A stretch of 64,000 nt of DNA from Nitzschia sp. pyKryTriq1 (lineage: Eukaryota > Bacillariophyta > Bacillariophyceae > Bacillariales > Bacillariaceae). A program made the position numbers and the translations under genes. The notes beneath the pieces were generated by a model. It was given only the letters and a program-made list of their open reading frames with translations, was not told where the DNA came from and did no database searches. The stretch is from contig OY101116.1 of NCBI GenBank assembly GCA_956465555.1, positions 2,728,001 to 2,792,000 on the forward strand, written 5' to 3'. Below, in pieces: positions 1-10,197 of this stretch. Within the stretch, counting starts at the first letter, position 1. Each line of letters opens with the position of its first letter.

Positions 1-1030
1 TGCTTTGTAGGGAACAACGTTTTGTACATTCGGGCCGTGAAGAAAGTGGTTCACAATAATGACTCTGTCGTGGCGCATGGAGGATCCCAGATGATTCGTC
101 CTCTCTCTCCGGGATCCTTGCGTGGAGCATGGATTTCGAAAGACTCGCAGCCGTTTAACGAAGGAAAATCGGCTTCTCGGAGCCACCACCTAATCATGGT
201 GGCAGGTCATAGCGTCACAGTTTCCGGTCACCTGGAAGATGCCGGTGAAGATGAGACTGACTGGTAGGTGCATATACGTAATTTTGTTGTCTACACTTTT
301 ACTCTTCTCGCAATGATCTTATCTGGGCCACTTTACTTTCGTCTTGTGGCTTGTGAATTCTGTCTACAGGTTTCTTTTGGATTATCAACAAGGTCAGGGT
401 TTGCCCGAGGCTATCAAGGCTCATATCCAAGCCGGCATAGATGCAGCAAACAAGGATCCAGATTCTTTACTTGTCTTTAGTGGTGGCGAAACGCGAGCTG
501 TGACGGGACCTTTGACGGAAGGTGCGAGCTACTTTCATGTCGCCGATGCCATGAAACTGTGGCCTGCCGGAAGTACCGTGCGTGCTAGAACAGTGACAGA
601 AGAATTCGCCACGGATAGTTTTGAGAATTTCATGTTTTCTATTTGCCGGTTCAAAGAGGTAACAGGTCATTATCCAACGAAAATATCGATTGTCTCCTTT
701 ACCTTCAAACAACGACGGTTCGAGAGCCTCCATGCCCCCGCTCTTGGATGGCCCAAAGATAATCTCGTCTACATCGGGGTGGATCCCCCTGTATCGACCG
801 GATTTGACCTACAGCGAGCAAGCGAGGGAGAATGGAAAAATGCCGCAGCCCCCTTTGAAAAGGATCCATACGGATGCCATTCGGAAGTGCTACAGCAAAA
901 GAGAAAAGACAGAAATCCGTTCTCTCGGACAGCTCCTTATCCTTTGTCTTGCCCGGAAATGAAGGAACTGCTACGGTTTTGTGGACCAGATATCTTCCCG
1001 AAAAGTCGTTTGCCCTGGGGGGAGAGATGA
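1..1030 (+). CDS. DUF218-domain protein, 5' end cut by window edge
   Basis: The reading frame is open from base 1, so the true start lies outside the window. Exons are 1..263 and 368..1030. The 104-bp intron (264..367) starts GTAGGT and ends CTACAG, and splicing restores a Trp codon so that the frame reads DETDW-FLLDYQQGQG. The protein shows the DUF218 pattern: an early AGHSV segment, then LLVFSGGETR, then a Glu-rich TEEFATDSFEN stretch and IVSFTFKQRRFE. This matches the YdcF/SanA-type fold, and closest in style to the uncharacterised fungal/eukaryotic DUF218 proteins. The biochemical role of the eukaryotic branch is not established. The gene ends 266 bp from the convergent THOC2 gene. Confidence 0.8.
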
Positions 1031-1296
1031 TGAACAAAACGCGCCCATGCATTCCCAACTCCATCAGAATAGACGGAAACTGACGCCCCACCACAGTGTT
1101 ATTATATATGTTGGCGTGGCCAACCCTGGGAATGCCAGGTTTCGGGCCGTTCTCTCTAGACTTAACCTACCTAGAAGTTTCGATCCTTACGGGAGCACAT
1201 TTAGATATAGCGATTTTGCTATGGGTGTCGACGAGCACAGCCGCCAGCCTCGAAGAGGAGTAAAGCTACGGTGCCGATTGGGCGTCAGCATCTTGG

Positions 1297-4200
1297 CTAA
1301 CGCCTTCTTCGAGATTTTGAGTTTCTCGAAGATTCCGGACCGCCTCCTCTTCCCCTCCTGGGTGGAGAAGGAGCTCTAGTAGGAGCTTCGCGCCTCGAAT
1401 CAAAGGTATTATCAGGTTCCAACCGAGGGCGCTTCGAACCTCCTCGCTCATCTAGTCCGGGTTCGGGCGACGGTGCTCGTCCCCTCTTTGGTGCTCTGAT
1501 ACCTCTCCCACTTTCAGCTATTGGTGGAGCTTCTCCACGTGTCCATCGTCCTCCTCCCCGATCGTCCATACGACCACCACGGTCACCGCCGTCACGACGA
1601 GGTCTCTCAGCGGAGTGTCGTTCACCACCTCGGGCTGCCGGCTCTGCCATGGATTCACCACGACCGTGACCTCTGTCGCCTCCACGATCTACCTCTCGAT
1701 CTCTTCGGCGATCGGTGTCTCTGGGAGGAGATCGCCGATCGGAGGCGTGTCGCGTATCTCGCCCCACCACTTCTCCAGTTTCCCTACGGTCAGGTACAGG
1801 TGGTCCTGTGGCTCGAGATGCGCCGAAACCACGTGCGTCACCGCGTGCATCCCCTCGTCGTCGCTCAAAACCATCTCTTGGACCAATCTCCTCCGTAATC
1901 TTTTCGCTGTCTCTTTCGAGTTCTTCAAACTGCTCTGCGAGCTTCTTCTTTCGCTCTTCAGCAGCGGCCTTTTCCTTGTCAGCCCGGGCTTTGGCAACGG
2001 CGGCATCCTCCTCTATCCATTTTCCGTCATCGCGGGCCTTGAGAAGCATGGTGCCGTACGCATTCGCTGAGGCCCGAATATCAGGTCTATCACTCTGCTC
2101 ATCTTGGAGAGGTTCAAGAGCTGCAATTAATCGATTTCCAAATCTAGGGCGAGTGGGGAACACTTCAACAAGCCTGGTCAGCACCACCAAGCCCGTTCGT
2201 GTGTGCATATACTCAGTAGAATTCAGGCAACCGATCAGCGCTGTGCCGAGAGCGGCATGCCAGGTATTGTACAGAGCGATGAAGTCCTTACGCGAGACTT
2301 CTTGCGGACCTGTGATCTCATTATCTTGCTCAGCATCTGATGGTTCCATGTAGGATCCTGGTTTCCCCGAAACTTCTGATTCAAAAAAACCTTCTTCGTA
2401 TCTCCATTTATTCACAACTGTCCATGTCTGCCATAGAAGAATCGCTGAATTTGCAGCTTCAGCTTCTGTTAGACCAAAAAGGGAGCCAGCAACAACAGAA
2501 ATCAACTCGTCGATGTAATGGAGGGTGCTGAACCCTGGCGTTTCGATTTTGTGAAGCTGCATTGCAAAGTGAGCGCAGTAAATCGCGTCGTCTGGGCTCT
2601 GCAAGCTTCTTGGATACACGCAATGTAGTAGTAGAGCTTTGGCTGCATGCTGCGATACAACATCAGAGTTCATGAAGGCATGTTTCTTGGTCTCGAATTC
2701 ATCTCGGACACCGCTTACGTGGTGCTTCTGCTTCTCTTTTTCAGCATTCAGCAGCTTCATAACCTTGTTCAAGCGGACAAGTTCCTCTCCTTCATTTCTG
2801 GTCGGGCTGGCACCGGCTGGGACAGCACTGGGTGCCGCAGCCTTTGCACGTTCCAATCGTTCTGTTTCTTTGCTTATTCTATTCAGTTCAGCATTATAGA
2901 CTTCATCGGGGCAGAATATATCGTACAAAGAGTTCGTGTAGAACGACTCAAAAAGTATGGGCGATAGATGAGACCATGCATCTTCCGAAAGCATATTTTC
3001 GTACTTCTTTCGGAACGAAAACGTCTCCGTCACCACCAGCGACTTCATCGGATCGGGAACCTCGTCGCTTTCTTTGTCCTGGACGGCAACACGCAGAAGA
3101 GGCCTGGAGAGCATCCATGCAGATTCGACATCCAGCCCATACTTGAAATGAAGGTCATCCAATGTTGGAAGTTGCTTGGCATACTCTTCAATCGCCTTCC
3201 CAGACTCATTCTCCTCACCTTGTACTTCTTCGGTTGTTAAGAATTCGAGCAATATGGAAATAACGACCTGGCAAGAATCGTAGAGATTACCAACCAATTT
3301 GACGGGTTTAGGTGTTCCTTTTGCCGATTCGAAGATTATACGAGCTCGAGCTTGAGCAATCAAAATCAACATGGAAACTCCAAAACCATCGCTTTGTAGA
3401 ACTCGTTTGATGATATTAGTAGCGCGCAAGTTCATATCTTCGACAATACCAAAGGCCATAGTTTCTCGCTTCAGCGTGAAAGATCCCGCCCGTCCTTCCA
3501 ATTGAGTTGCCGACAGCGAAGCCGCGGGTGAATAATCCGCAAAACTGTAGCCACCGGCTACTTTTAAGAGTGATCCCAAGATGCCCAGTTCCATCACGTT
3601 TCCTTCGCGTAGCTTCCGCATGAGGTACGCCAGAATTCCCCGAAATTCTACAAAAGGATATCGTTTGAAAAATGCTCCAGAGAACGCTTCCAATGATTGT
3701 AACCATTGAGATACGTTGACCCCGTCCTCTGAGAGGTGATTTTATTCGATTCCAACGAAGGACACAAGTACTTGTCAGCTCACCCACGACGCATTCGAAT
3801 CACCCAAATGAAACGGAAATCTTCTTCCTCTGTAATGATTGCATTTCTTCATACCTTTTAAACGACTTCGGTTGACTCCCCCACTTGTCCCGCTCAATCG
3901 GCTCAAAATGCAAAAACCGAGAACATCGAGTCCAAGGGGGTTCGAAAAGCGTTGGGCTTCAACCATAACTTCAACCATGTTGTCGTAACTTTCGATCTGA
4001 TTTAGAATCGTCCCATACACAACAAGAGGGCAGCAATGGGTCACTTTCGCAAGCTGCCTGCTCATGTCTCGAATGTTGTCCTTGGACAAGCGTTTTAGGG
4101 CATAGCGTGCCGCCTTGCCGGCGTTGATCTCGCTCTCGACGACCGGCAGTGCTTTTCCAGACGAGGGTGAAACCCCAAAGCCCGCTCTTTCCAAGCCGAT

Positions 4201-5829
4201 ACCCTTCCAATCTTCATAGAGTCGATACCTGGTAGCATATGGTAGCCGTTTCAAAACCGACCATAATTCCATGGAAATAGCAGGGTTAGAACCAAACAGT
4301 GAAATGGTAGGTATCATGAACCGTCGGAAGAATTCGTAGGCATTTTTGCTGAGCGAATGTTCTGAATCTTCGTCTTCTCCAAGCAGCGATCGAAAAACAC
4401 GGCAAAGCTCGCAGTAGAGAATAGGACGAAATGCCATACAGCCGGCATTAAGAACAAAAAGTAGAGGCTCCGAAACGGACTCCACGAGAGCGTCGATACC
4501 AACATCATCGGATTTCGTGGTTTCCTCGTTGTCTTTTGTATGCCAAGGTTTGCACAGACCTGGGGTCCCAACATTCGACTGATATAAGGATGATAACCGA
4601 TGTTGAGTCATATCGCAGAATGCAAAGCCAAATCTTTCCGGCATTAAACTGCAAAGATGTTCCCAAGCCAGTGGAGACATCAAAGGTCTAATACTTTCCC
4701 ATTCTCCCCACTGCAATAGAACGAAAGCGATAATAATCATAGGATTTGCTGATAGAGGAAGAACCACCTTTTGTAGCCGTTCTGTCAGCTCGACCAACTT
4801 TGGGTCCTCCTTCGTGGAGCCAGAGAGGCTGATCCTTGTGAGGGCTTGAATTCGTCTCTTTTCCTTCATCCACAATACCTTATGAGCTTCTTGGATCTCG
4901 TCTTCAATCGGTGAAGAATATTGCTTGAACATTACAGAGAAATCCAATAACCCCTCTGTAGCCAGGAATGCTGTAGTTCGTACAAGTCCCTTTGATGCTT
5001 TCCCAGCGGCTGACAGCTTGAAGCTCAAGAGAGAAGGCAAATTTTCCACGGGCAAGTTCTGCAAGAAATTAAGCAGGCGGAGAACTTCGCTGTTCTTGTC
5101 AGGCCTTTCTGTGGCGGTTTCCTTGGTATCTACTCCATTGGGATACAATTTGGACTCCAGGATGTCGATGGTCAAGTCCATCGCCCGATTTGGATCCAGT
5201 TCAAACGTCCCTAGCAACTGCCGAAGTCGACATATATCATGTTCGGTCTCATTACCTGTACCTGCTGGAGACACTAGAAGTTGCAATAACTTCGAATAGC
5301 CCTCGGAATCTTCCTGCAGCAGACTATATTTTTGCTGTTTGTAGTTGACTTGAGTGTTGTGGATTCTCAAGCGTTTCAATAGATCCTCTTCGGATGCCAG
5401 GCCTGTTGGGTCCAGCAGTGATGGCAATAAATTTTTCTGTAGCTTGACATAGAAGGACTGTCTACCCGGAACTTGGATGACGACAGCCTTGATCACTTCT
5501 ACGAGTGCGTCAATCGAGGACGAAGCCGATGGCGAAGGCGACTCTTCTTTCCCCTCGCTACTTGTATTCGCCGGAACCGAAGTCAGCGTGCATCCACACA
5601 GCCAAAGAGCATCGACCAGATGGTCCTCGAGATCGGCACTCTCCTTCCACACATCCACAATTACCTTACATGCGTCCTTCCTTCTACTACTTGACAAATC
5701 ATCACCGGCGTTATTATTGACGTCTGTCGTCGCATACGTTAAGATTTCAAGCAATTTCTTGGCGACATCGTCGGCATCACCGCTTGCCATCGCATCTTGC
5801 AGTTCCTGGGAACTAGGAAGCGATGTCAT
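1297..5829 (-). CDS. THOC2: THO complex subunit 2 (THOC2/Tho2)
   Basis: Scaffold subunit of the nuclear THO/TREX complex, which couples transcription to mRNP assembly and export. Exons on the minus strand are 5829..3855 and 3728..1297. The 126-bp intron starts GTATGA and ends CTCTCAG. The spliced protein is 1468 residues, close to the usual size of about 1500-1600. Residues 1 to about 650 carry the helical THOC2 N-terminal region (for example the NLPVENLPSLLSFKLSAAGK stretch and the KVLWMKEKRRIQALTR stretch). Directly after the splice junction comes the family signature DGVNVSQWLQSLEAFSGAFF. The last 200 or so residues are low-complexity Arg/Asp/Gly-rich (RDRR, DRGG), like the charged, RNA-binding tail of metazoan and plant THOC2. 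The frame is intact across both exons. Confidence 0.9.
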
Positions 5830-7198
5830 AGCAAATCAAAGCTGATCACCTGGACCTACTATTGCTACTTCTGACTGTCTGTACTGGATCACACTCTTAC
5901 CAACTGGTTTCTGCGGCCCGAGGAAGTAGAATGGCGATTGTTGCAAACAAAATAACTGGTATTTTAGACACAAGTAACAAGTATCCTACGGTAAAAGTAC
6001 CAGTACTCCCACAATCACATACATCCCACCGTACCTGTACCAGGTCTACCGCACTACGGTACGGTACAGTATCGTACAAGTAGAGCAGGGCAGCGAGGGG
6101 GTGTTCAAATAATATCATACAACGGACAGACGCGAGTCCCTTTACATGTGAGATCCGTGAATGAACAAGTGAAGTCTATTCCATCACCGAACACTACAGA
6201 CACCTATCTATCACCACTTGCCACCAACTACTTTCAACAAAAGATCCAAGTGTGGACCGCTGTCGAAACTGTACTGGATCAATACACTTGGAGATGCGAA
6301 CGAGCATCAAAATAGAGCTAGCACACCCTGACACCGATAGCTCCATCTAGAGGCCTAGAAAAAGTCCGTAATTGTCCCAAGTGAGGCCATTTGTCGTTGA
6401 CGTTGGTAGCAGCAGTACTGGTACTCCAAGTAGCATCAGCGTGTGCAGGCCAAGTGGTGCCAAATAAATTCGATGTGGTCCCACACCACTGTTGGGTTCT
6501 CATTCTTGGGAGATGATGACAAAAGGCTGCGCGGCGACCGCACTTCGGTCAAACGGCCAATCCACAATCTCCCTGGAGAAAATTCCCGCTGTTCTACTAC
6601 TACTGCTTGCATTCTTGTTCTTGTACCGATATCGGTGTACCTGTACCGGTACTACTTCGTACCTTTTTCTCTCAATTTGCTGCATTACGTGCGTTCGTAC
6701 TCGTGGTACGAAGAAGTACCACCGCTTTGTTCTTTTATTATAGTTGAAAATGCCGTTCTGAATTATTTTGTGTTCTAGATGGGCATAATTATGAGATGTT
6801 CACTGTACCCACTTTTGTTAGAACTCTAAATACGCATGGGATGCACGAGGCCGTTTTGTCCCGGCTTTCACCTCTCTTCTTGATCGAGACGCTCGAAAAT
6901 CTCCTTCGTCTTCTTCAATTCCTTAAGGACTTATGGGCAATCAAGGGCATTATTTCTCCGCCGAACAATAAGCACATCAACACAGAGAGCCATATCATCA
7001 TAAAATACGGCACTAACCATGCATCATTACAAGTCTACAGTGGTGACCAGTCCATGCATACCGGTACCGTGTAATACAGTTACCGGTACTCGTATCATAG
7101 TGTACTTTTACTGTACGGATTACGGATTATTATTATTTTTTCGTTTGCGATTGGCATCGCATTATAATCATCGTCCGACGGTTGCATTCGATTTCAAG
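5830..7198. other. Gene-free divergent intergenic region with GTAC-rich repeats
   Basis: No convincing gene in 1.37 kb between the THOC2 start and the next plus-strand gene. It contains GTAC-rich palindromic patches at about 5995-6080, 6630-6720 (with one exact GTACCGGTAC near 6644) and 7055-7105. Short open frames here are low-complexity readings of these repeats. Confidence 0.6.
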
Positions 7199-7786
7199 AT
7201 GACGACCGTTTCAGGAATTACAACAGTACCAGTATCCTCAAGAAGAAGACAACGCGTCTCCTTCGCTAGAAGCGTCAAAGCCCGAAGGACCCTACATGTG
7301 AGCAATTATACGGATGGAGAAATATCGGACTGCTGGTTCTCAGACGAAGATCTACAGCAGTTCAGAGCAGACGTTCTGCACACGGTGGAGCTCATTTCAG
7401 GGGATGGTGAAGCTCAAAACTTGACCGAACGATCTTCGTTTTGCGAACGGGGTATCGAGCACCGAACGCAAGAAGGTATCAAGAAACGGATAAGGAACAA
7501 GATTTTGGCCAGAGATGCTGTCCTGTTGGAACAAGAACGTCAGTGGGAACATAACATTCACGACGAAGAGGCTATTGCGGATGCGTACCGCAAAGTCAGT
7601 GCTCACTGCCTTTTCGAGGCGAGAATGAGAGGACTGAAAGACCACCAAGATGCCACGCTCGACGACTTCAGCGTTTCCCTGCAAAATCCTAAGAAGGGAT
7701 ATTCCGAATGCAGACCAGTAATCTCCCATATTATCGAGGCATGTCCTCATTCAGGCAGGCATATCACGTTCAATGCGGCTGCGTAA
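7199..7786 (+). CDS. Small diatom-type protein, WFSDEDL family (function unknown)
   Basis: 195 residues, single exon, starting at the first in-frame ATG after an AT-rich leader. Layout: a basic N-terminus RRRQRVSFARSVKARRTLH, then NYTDGEISDCWFSDEDLQQFR, a short central FCERGIEHRTQEGIKKR motif, and a helical region with EQERQW and AYRKVSAHCLFEARMRGL. This order (basic VSF motif, Trp-aromatic-x-Asp/Glu-Glu, a Cys-x-RG(I/L)E motif, then a helix with Ala-x-x-Tyr) recurs in many small diatom proteins. A related copy lies at 26876-27682. I know of no assigned function. No signal peptide or membrane segment is visible. Basic residues suggest a nuclear or nucleic-acid setting, but that is inference only. 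Confidence 0.65.
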   Translation: MTTVSGITTVPVSSRRRQRVSFARSVKARRTLHVSNYTDGEISDCWFSDEDLQQFRADVLHTVELISGDGEAQNLTERSSFCERGIEHRTQEGIKKRIRNKILARDAVLLEQERQWEHNIHDEEAIADAYRKVSAHCLFEARMRGLKDHQDATLDDFSVSLQNPKKGYSECRPVISHIIEACPHSGRHITFNAAA

Positions 7787-7958
7787 TAAGTGAATAGCGT
7801 TGTGTTTTAAAAAAATACCATCCTGGAACATTTCCCGGGCAATAAAGCGTAAAACTAAAACTGCAATCTGGAATAAAAAACAGTGCCCACAGTATAGATG
7901 TACTTCTATTTCATAGCCAAGCGATTTCAAAATTGAACGAGGCACCGTCATCGGTCGC

Positions 7959-9638
7959 CTACTGGCCGTCCTTCGGAGCCCCAGCTAGGCGTTCGGCCTC
8001 TTCCTTTTGCCGGATCTCAGTGCTGCTGATATCAACACGGAACTCCTGTTCCTCGATGATAGTGAATTTGTCTTTGAGCTCTTGGGGAAGACCACTGAGC
8101 TCTTCTTTTCCTGTAATGAACTGCACTGGACCATTAGATCCTTGCTTCTGTTCTACTCTGCCACCAGCGAAAAACTGTGCTCCCTTCATTGACAAGAGTG
8201 CGTCGATCATTTGATTTCTGTCATCGTTGTAATATTTTGGATTCAAAAGTCGGGCCAGGGTATCAGCGCCAATGACAAAGCATATTCTTCCATCTTTCCC
8301 GTCGGCTCTTTCCATGATGCAGTCTTGGAGGCAAGCGACTTTCTGTGAGAAAAGTGGAGCACGTGTTAACACAACCCCCCACTGATTGGGGAGATCTTCA
8401 AGTTGCAGAAATTTCTGTATTCGTTCCGAAGCTGTAAGTGGATCGATGGGAGGTTTATCAGCGTTCGTCAGTGACAGTTCCATGAAAACAGGTATTTCTT
8501 CGTGGCGAGTGGAATATCCCATTCGTTCCGCTGCCCGAACGGCCGCCTGTCCCAAGGAAATATGGCCCTTGTGGGGCGGATTGAAACTACCAGGCATTAC
8601 CAAGCTTCCATCAGGAATGACTGGATACTTGAGTGCTCGATATCTTACCGGTCGGCCGTCTTTGTACACTGGGAGCAATACAAGGGCTTGTTCATCGCCA
8701 TCAAGCAGTCGCTGAGCGGCAGAAAAAGCCGTATCCTCGTCGGGTTCCTTTTGTGCCAGGGCCGTGCCCCACTCTTCCGTAATAATATCTCCTGCATTTG
8801 TGAGCGTCTCATCTCTTTTTTCGATACCCGTCTCGGATTGACTGATCAGCTCGATACTTCGAAGGATCAGATGGCTGATGAAATAATCTTCTTCCATCCT
8901 CGTCCTCCCGTTGGAATTTGCCTTGCTCGCCAGAGACACATTGATAGATAGCTGTGCACCGTCCGCTCTCGTCGCAACGACAAACCCACTTCCCTTGACG
9001 CTGTCAGGAGATGACGACGACACCAACGCCGATGCGCATCCAACTCCCACACAGCCATTCATTTGTTTCAAATTGTCCGTTTTGAAATTCATAGCTCGTT
9101 TGAGCGCCGTTTCGGACGCCAATTTGGCGGCTTCCAAAGAATTGTATCGAACCTTGGTGTTGGTGCTATTGTTGTTGTTGGAAGTCAAGCCGACATAGGA
9201 TCGAAAGGCCCGTCGATCGTAGGCCACAGTTCCCTCCAGTAACATGGAGGACGCCCCCGACGTCGCCGCCAGGGTGGAAATGGAATGTCCTCCGCCGCCC
9301 GCGACGGCGATACAAACGCTACATCTGGATTCCGCCTCTAATTCCAGGTTGGAGTTGATCAAAGCTCTGGCATATTCTTCCAGGCCTTCAGCGGTGTAGT
9401 CTCCATCGGAATCTGAAAAGGACATGCTATCAAAATATGCGGCAAAGACAGTGCCAGTGCGAGTAGCTCTTGATGATGATGATGGTGGTCTGTGATTACG
9501 AGTACTCGTACTTGTATGGTACGGTCCGACCCAGCAAGTGACGACAGAAGCTCCTAGTAGACACAGAGTAGTACTGAGAAGCAAGAGGAGTGGAGGAAAT
9601 TGTGGTAACGTCGGTCGTCTATTCCGATGCGAAGGCAT
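7959..9638 (-). CDS. CinA-C-like / NMNAT-like nucleotidyltransferase fusion
   Basis: 559 residues from the ATG at 9638; an in-frame ATG at 9686 would add 16. I prefer 9638 because it puts a clean signal peptide at the N-terminus (Arg-rich start, PLLLLLSTTLCLLGA core), followed by VTC-W and a Ser/Thr/Arg-rich stretch resembling a plastid transit segment with Trp at +1. Residues about 107-230 resemble the CinA C-terminal/PncC-type domain (nicotinamide-nucleotide amidase family): CIAVAGGGG, then SSMLLEGTVAYD. Residues 350-359 are GSFNPPHKGH, the nucleotidyltransferase (T/H)xGH signature, with IGAD at about 456-459 and ISSTEIR at 537-543, as in nicotinate/nicotinamide mononucleotide adenylyltransferases. 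A similar two-domain protein exists in plants. A role in organellar pyridine-nucleotide metabolism or repair is inferred. Confidence 0.75.
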   Translation of the reverse strand: MPSHRNRRPTLPQFPPLLLLLSTTLCLLGASVVTCWVGPYHTSTSTRNHRPPSSSSRATRTGTVFAAYFDSMSFSDSDGDYTAEGLEEYARALINSNLELEAESRCSVCIAVAGGGGHSISTLAATSGASSMLLEGTVAYDRRAFRSYVGLTSNNNNSTNTKVRYNSLEAAKLASETALKRAMNFKTDNLKQMNGCVGVGCASALVSSSSPDSVKGSGFVVATRADGAQLSINVSLASKANSNGRTRMEEDYFISHLILRSIELISQSETGIEKRDETLTNAGDIITEEWGTALAQKEPDEDTAFSAAQRLLDGDEQALVLLPVYKDGRPVRYRALKYPVIPDGSLVMPGSFNPPHKGHISLGQAAVRAAERMGYSTRHEEIPVFMELSLTNADKPPIDPLTASERIQKFLQLEDLPNQWGVVLTRAPLFSQKVACLQDCIMERADGKDGRICFVIGADTLARLLNPKYYNDDRNQMIDALLSMKGAQFFAGGRVEQKQGSNGPVQFITGKEELSGLPQELKDKFTIIEEQEFRVDISSTEIRQKEEAERLAGAPKDGQ

Positions 9639-10197
9639 GCTGGCTTTGCATCTCGTCGACAAGGTGTGGAATGGGAGAAGAAGCAAACAACAACGTTAGT
9701 TTCTCGTCACAAGTTGAGAGACGTTGCAAAGGAAGGCAGAAGGCAGGCATAGAAGAAAGGGCGAAGAGATGATGAGAAGAAGAACGAAAGTCGTCCAAGC
9801 CAAAAAAAAACAACGCGCGTCAGTGCCGGAAGCTTGATGGATGCAAACGTGAGTGTATGGCGTTTATGGAGCGGACGGAGGAGGGGGGGGGAGGGACGGA
9901 CTGCGATCCGCAATTTTTAAACCAATCACAATTACGAATACTCACACACACAGCGCCGGCCGGCCTGGCACATGAATGATCGGTGCCGGCGCGCACAGCG
10001 CCCGTCGGCAGGCAGGGTGGCGAGCGGTGGGAGCAGGAGGAGCGCCTCGCACCTCCCATCGATTTTTCCTCGTCATCGCGAGAAAACAGGCAGAAGGCAC
10101 AAGACCGCCGCACATTCATTGATCCATCGAAAAGATAGGATGGATCGGTCGATAACGGTACAGTACAACATTCATTCTTCAATTGATCGTTGCCGTC
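9639..10197. promoter_or_regulatory. Shared divergent promoter region, no gene seen
   Basis: 559 bp between the divergently transcribed CinA/NMNAT-like gene and the CDK gene. It holds a poly-A run near 9802-9810, a G-rich tract near 9880-9897 and a GC-rich patch with GCCGGC repeats around 9953-10020. I found no supported coding or RNA feature. Its regulatory role is inferred from the head-to-head layout. Confidence 0.4.

Noticed and set aside
705-1094. Minus-strand frame opposite the DUF218 gene, and many similar antisense frames opposite THOC2, CDK, NOG1 and LRR genes
   Set aside because: Shadows of conserved sense genes with no independent family similarity.
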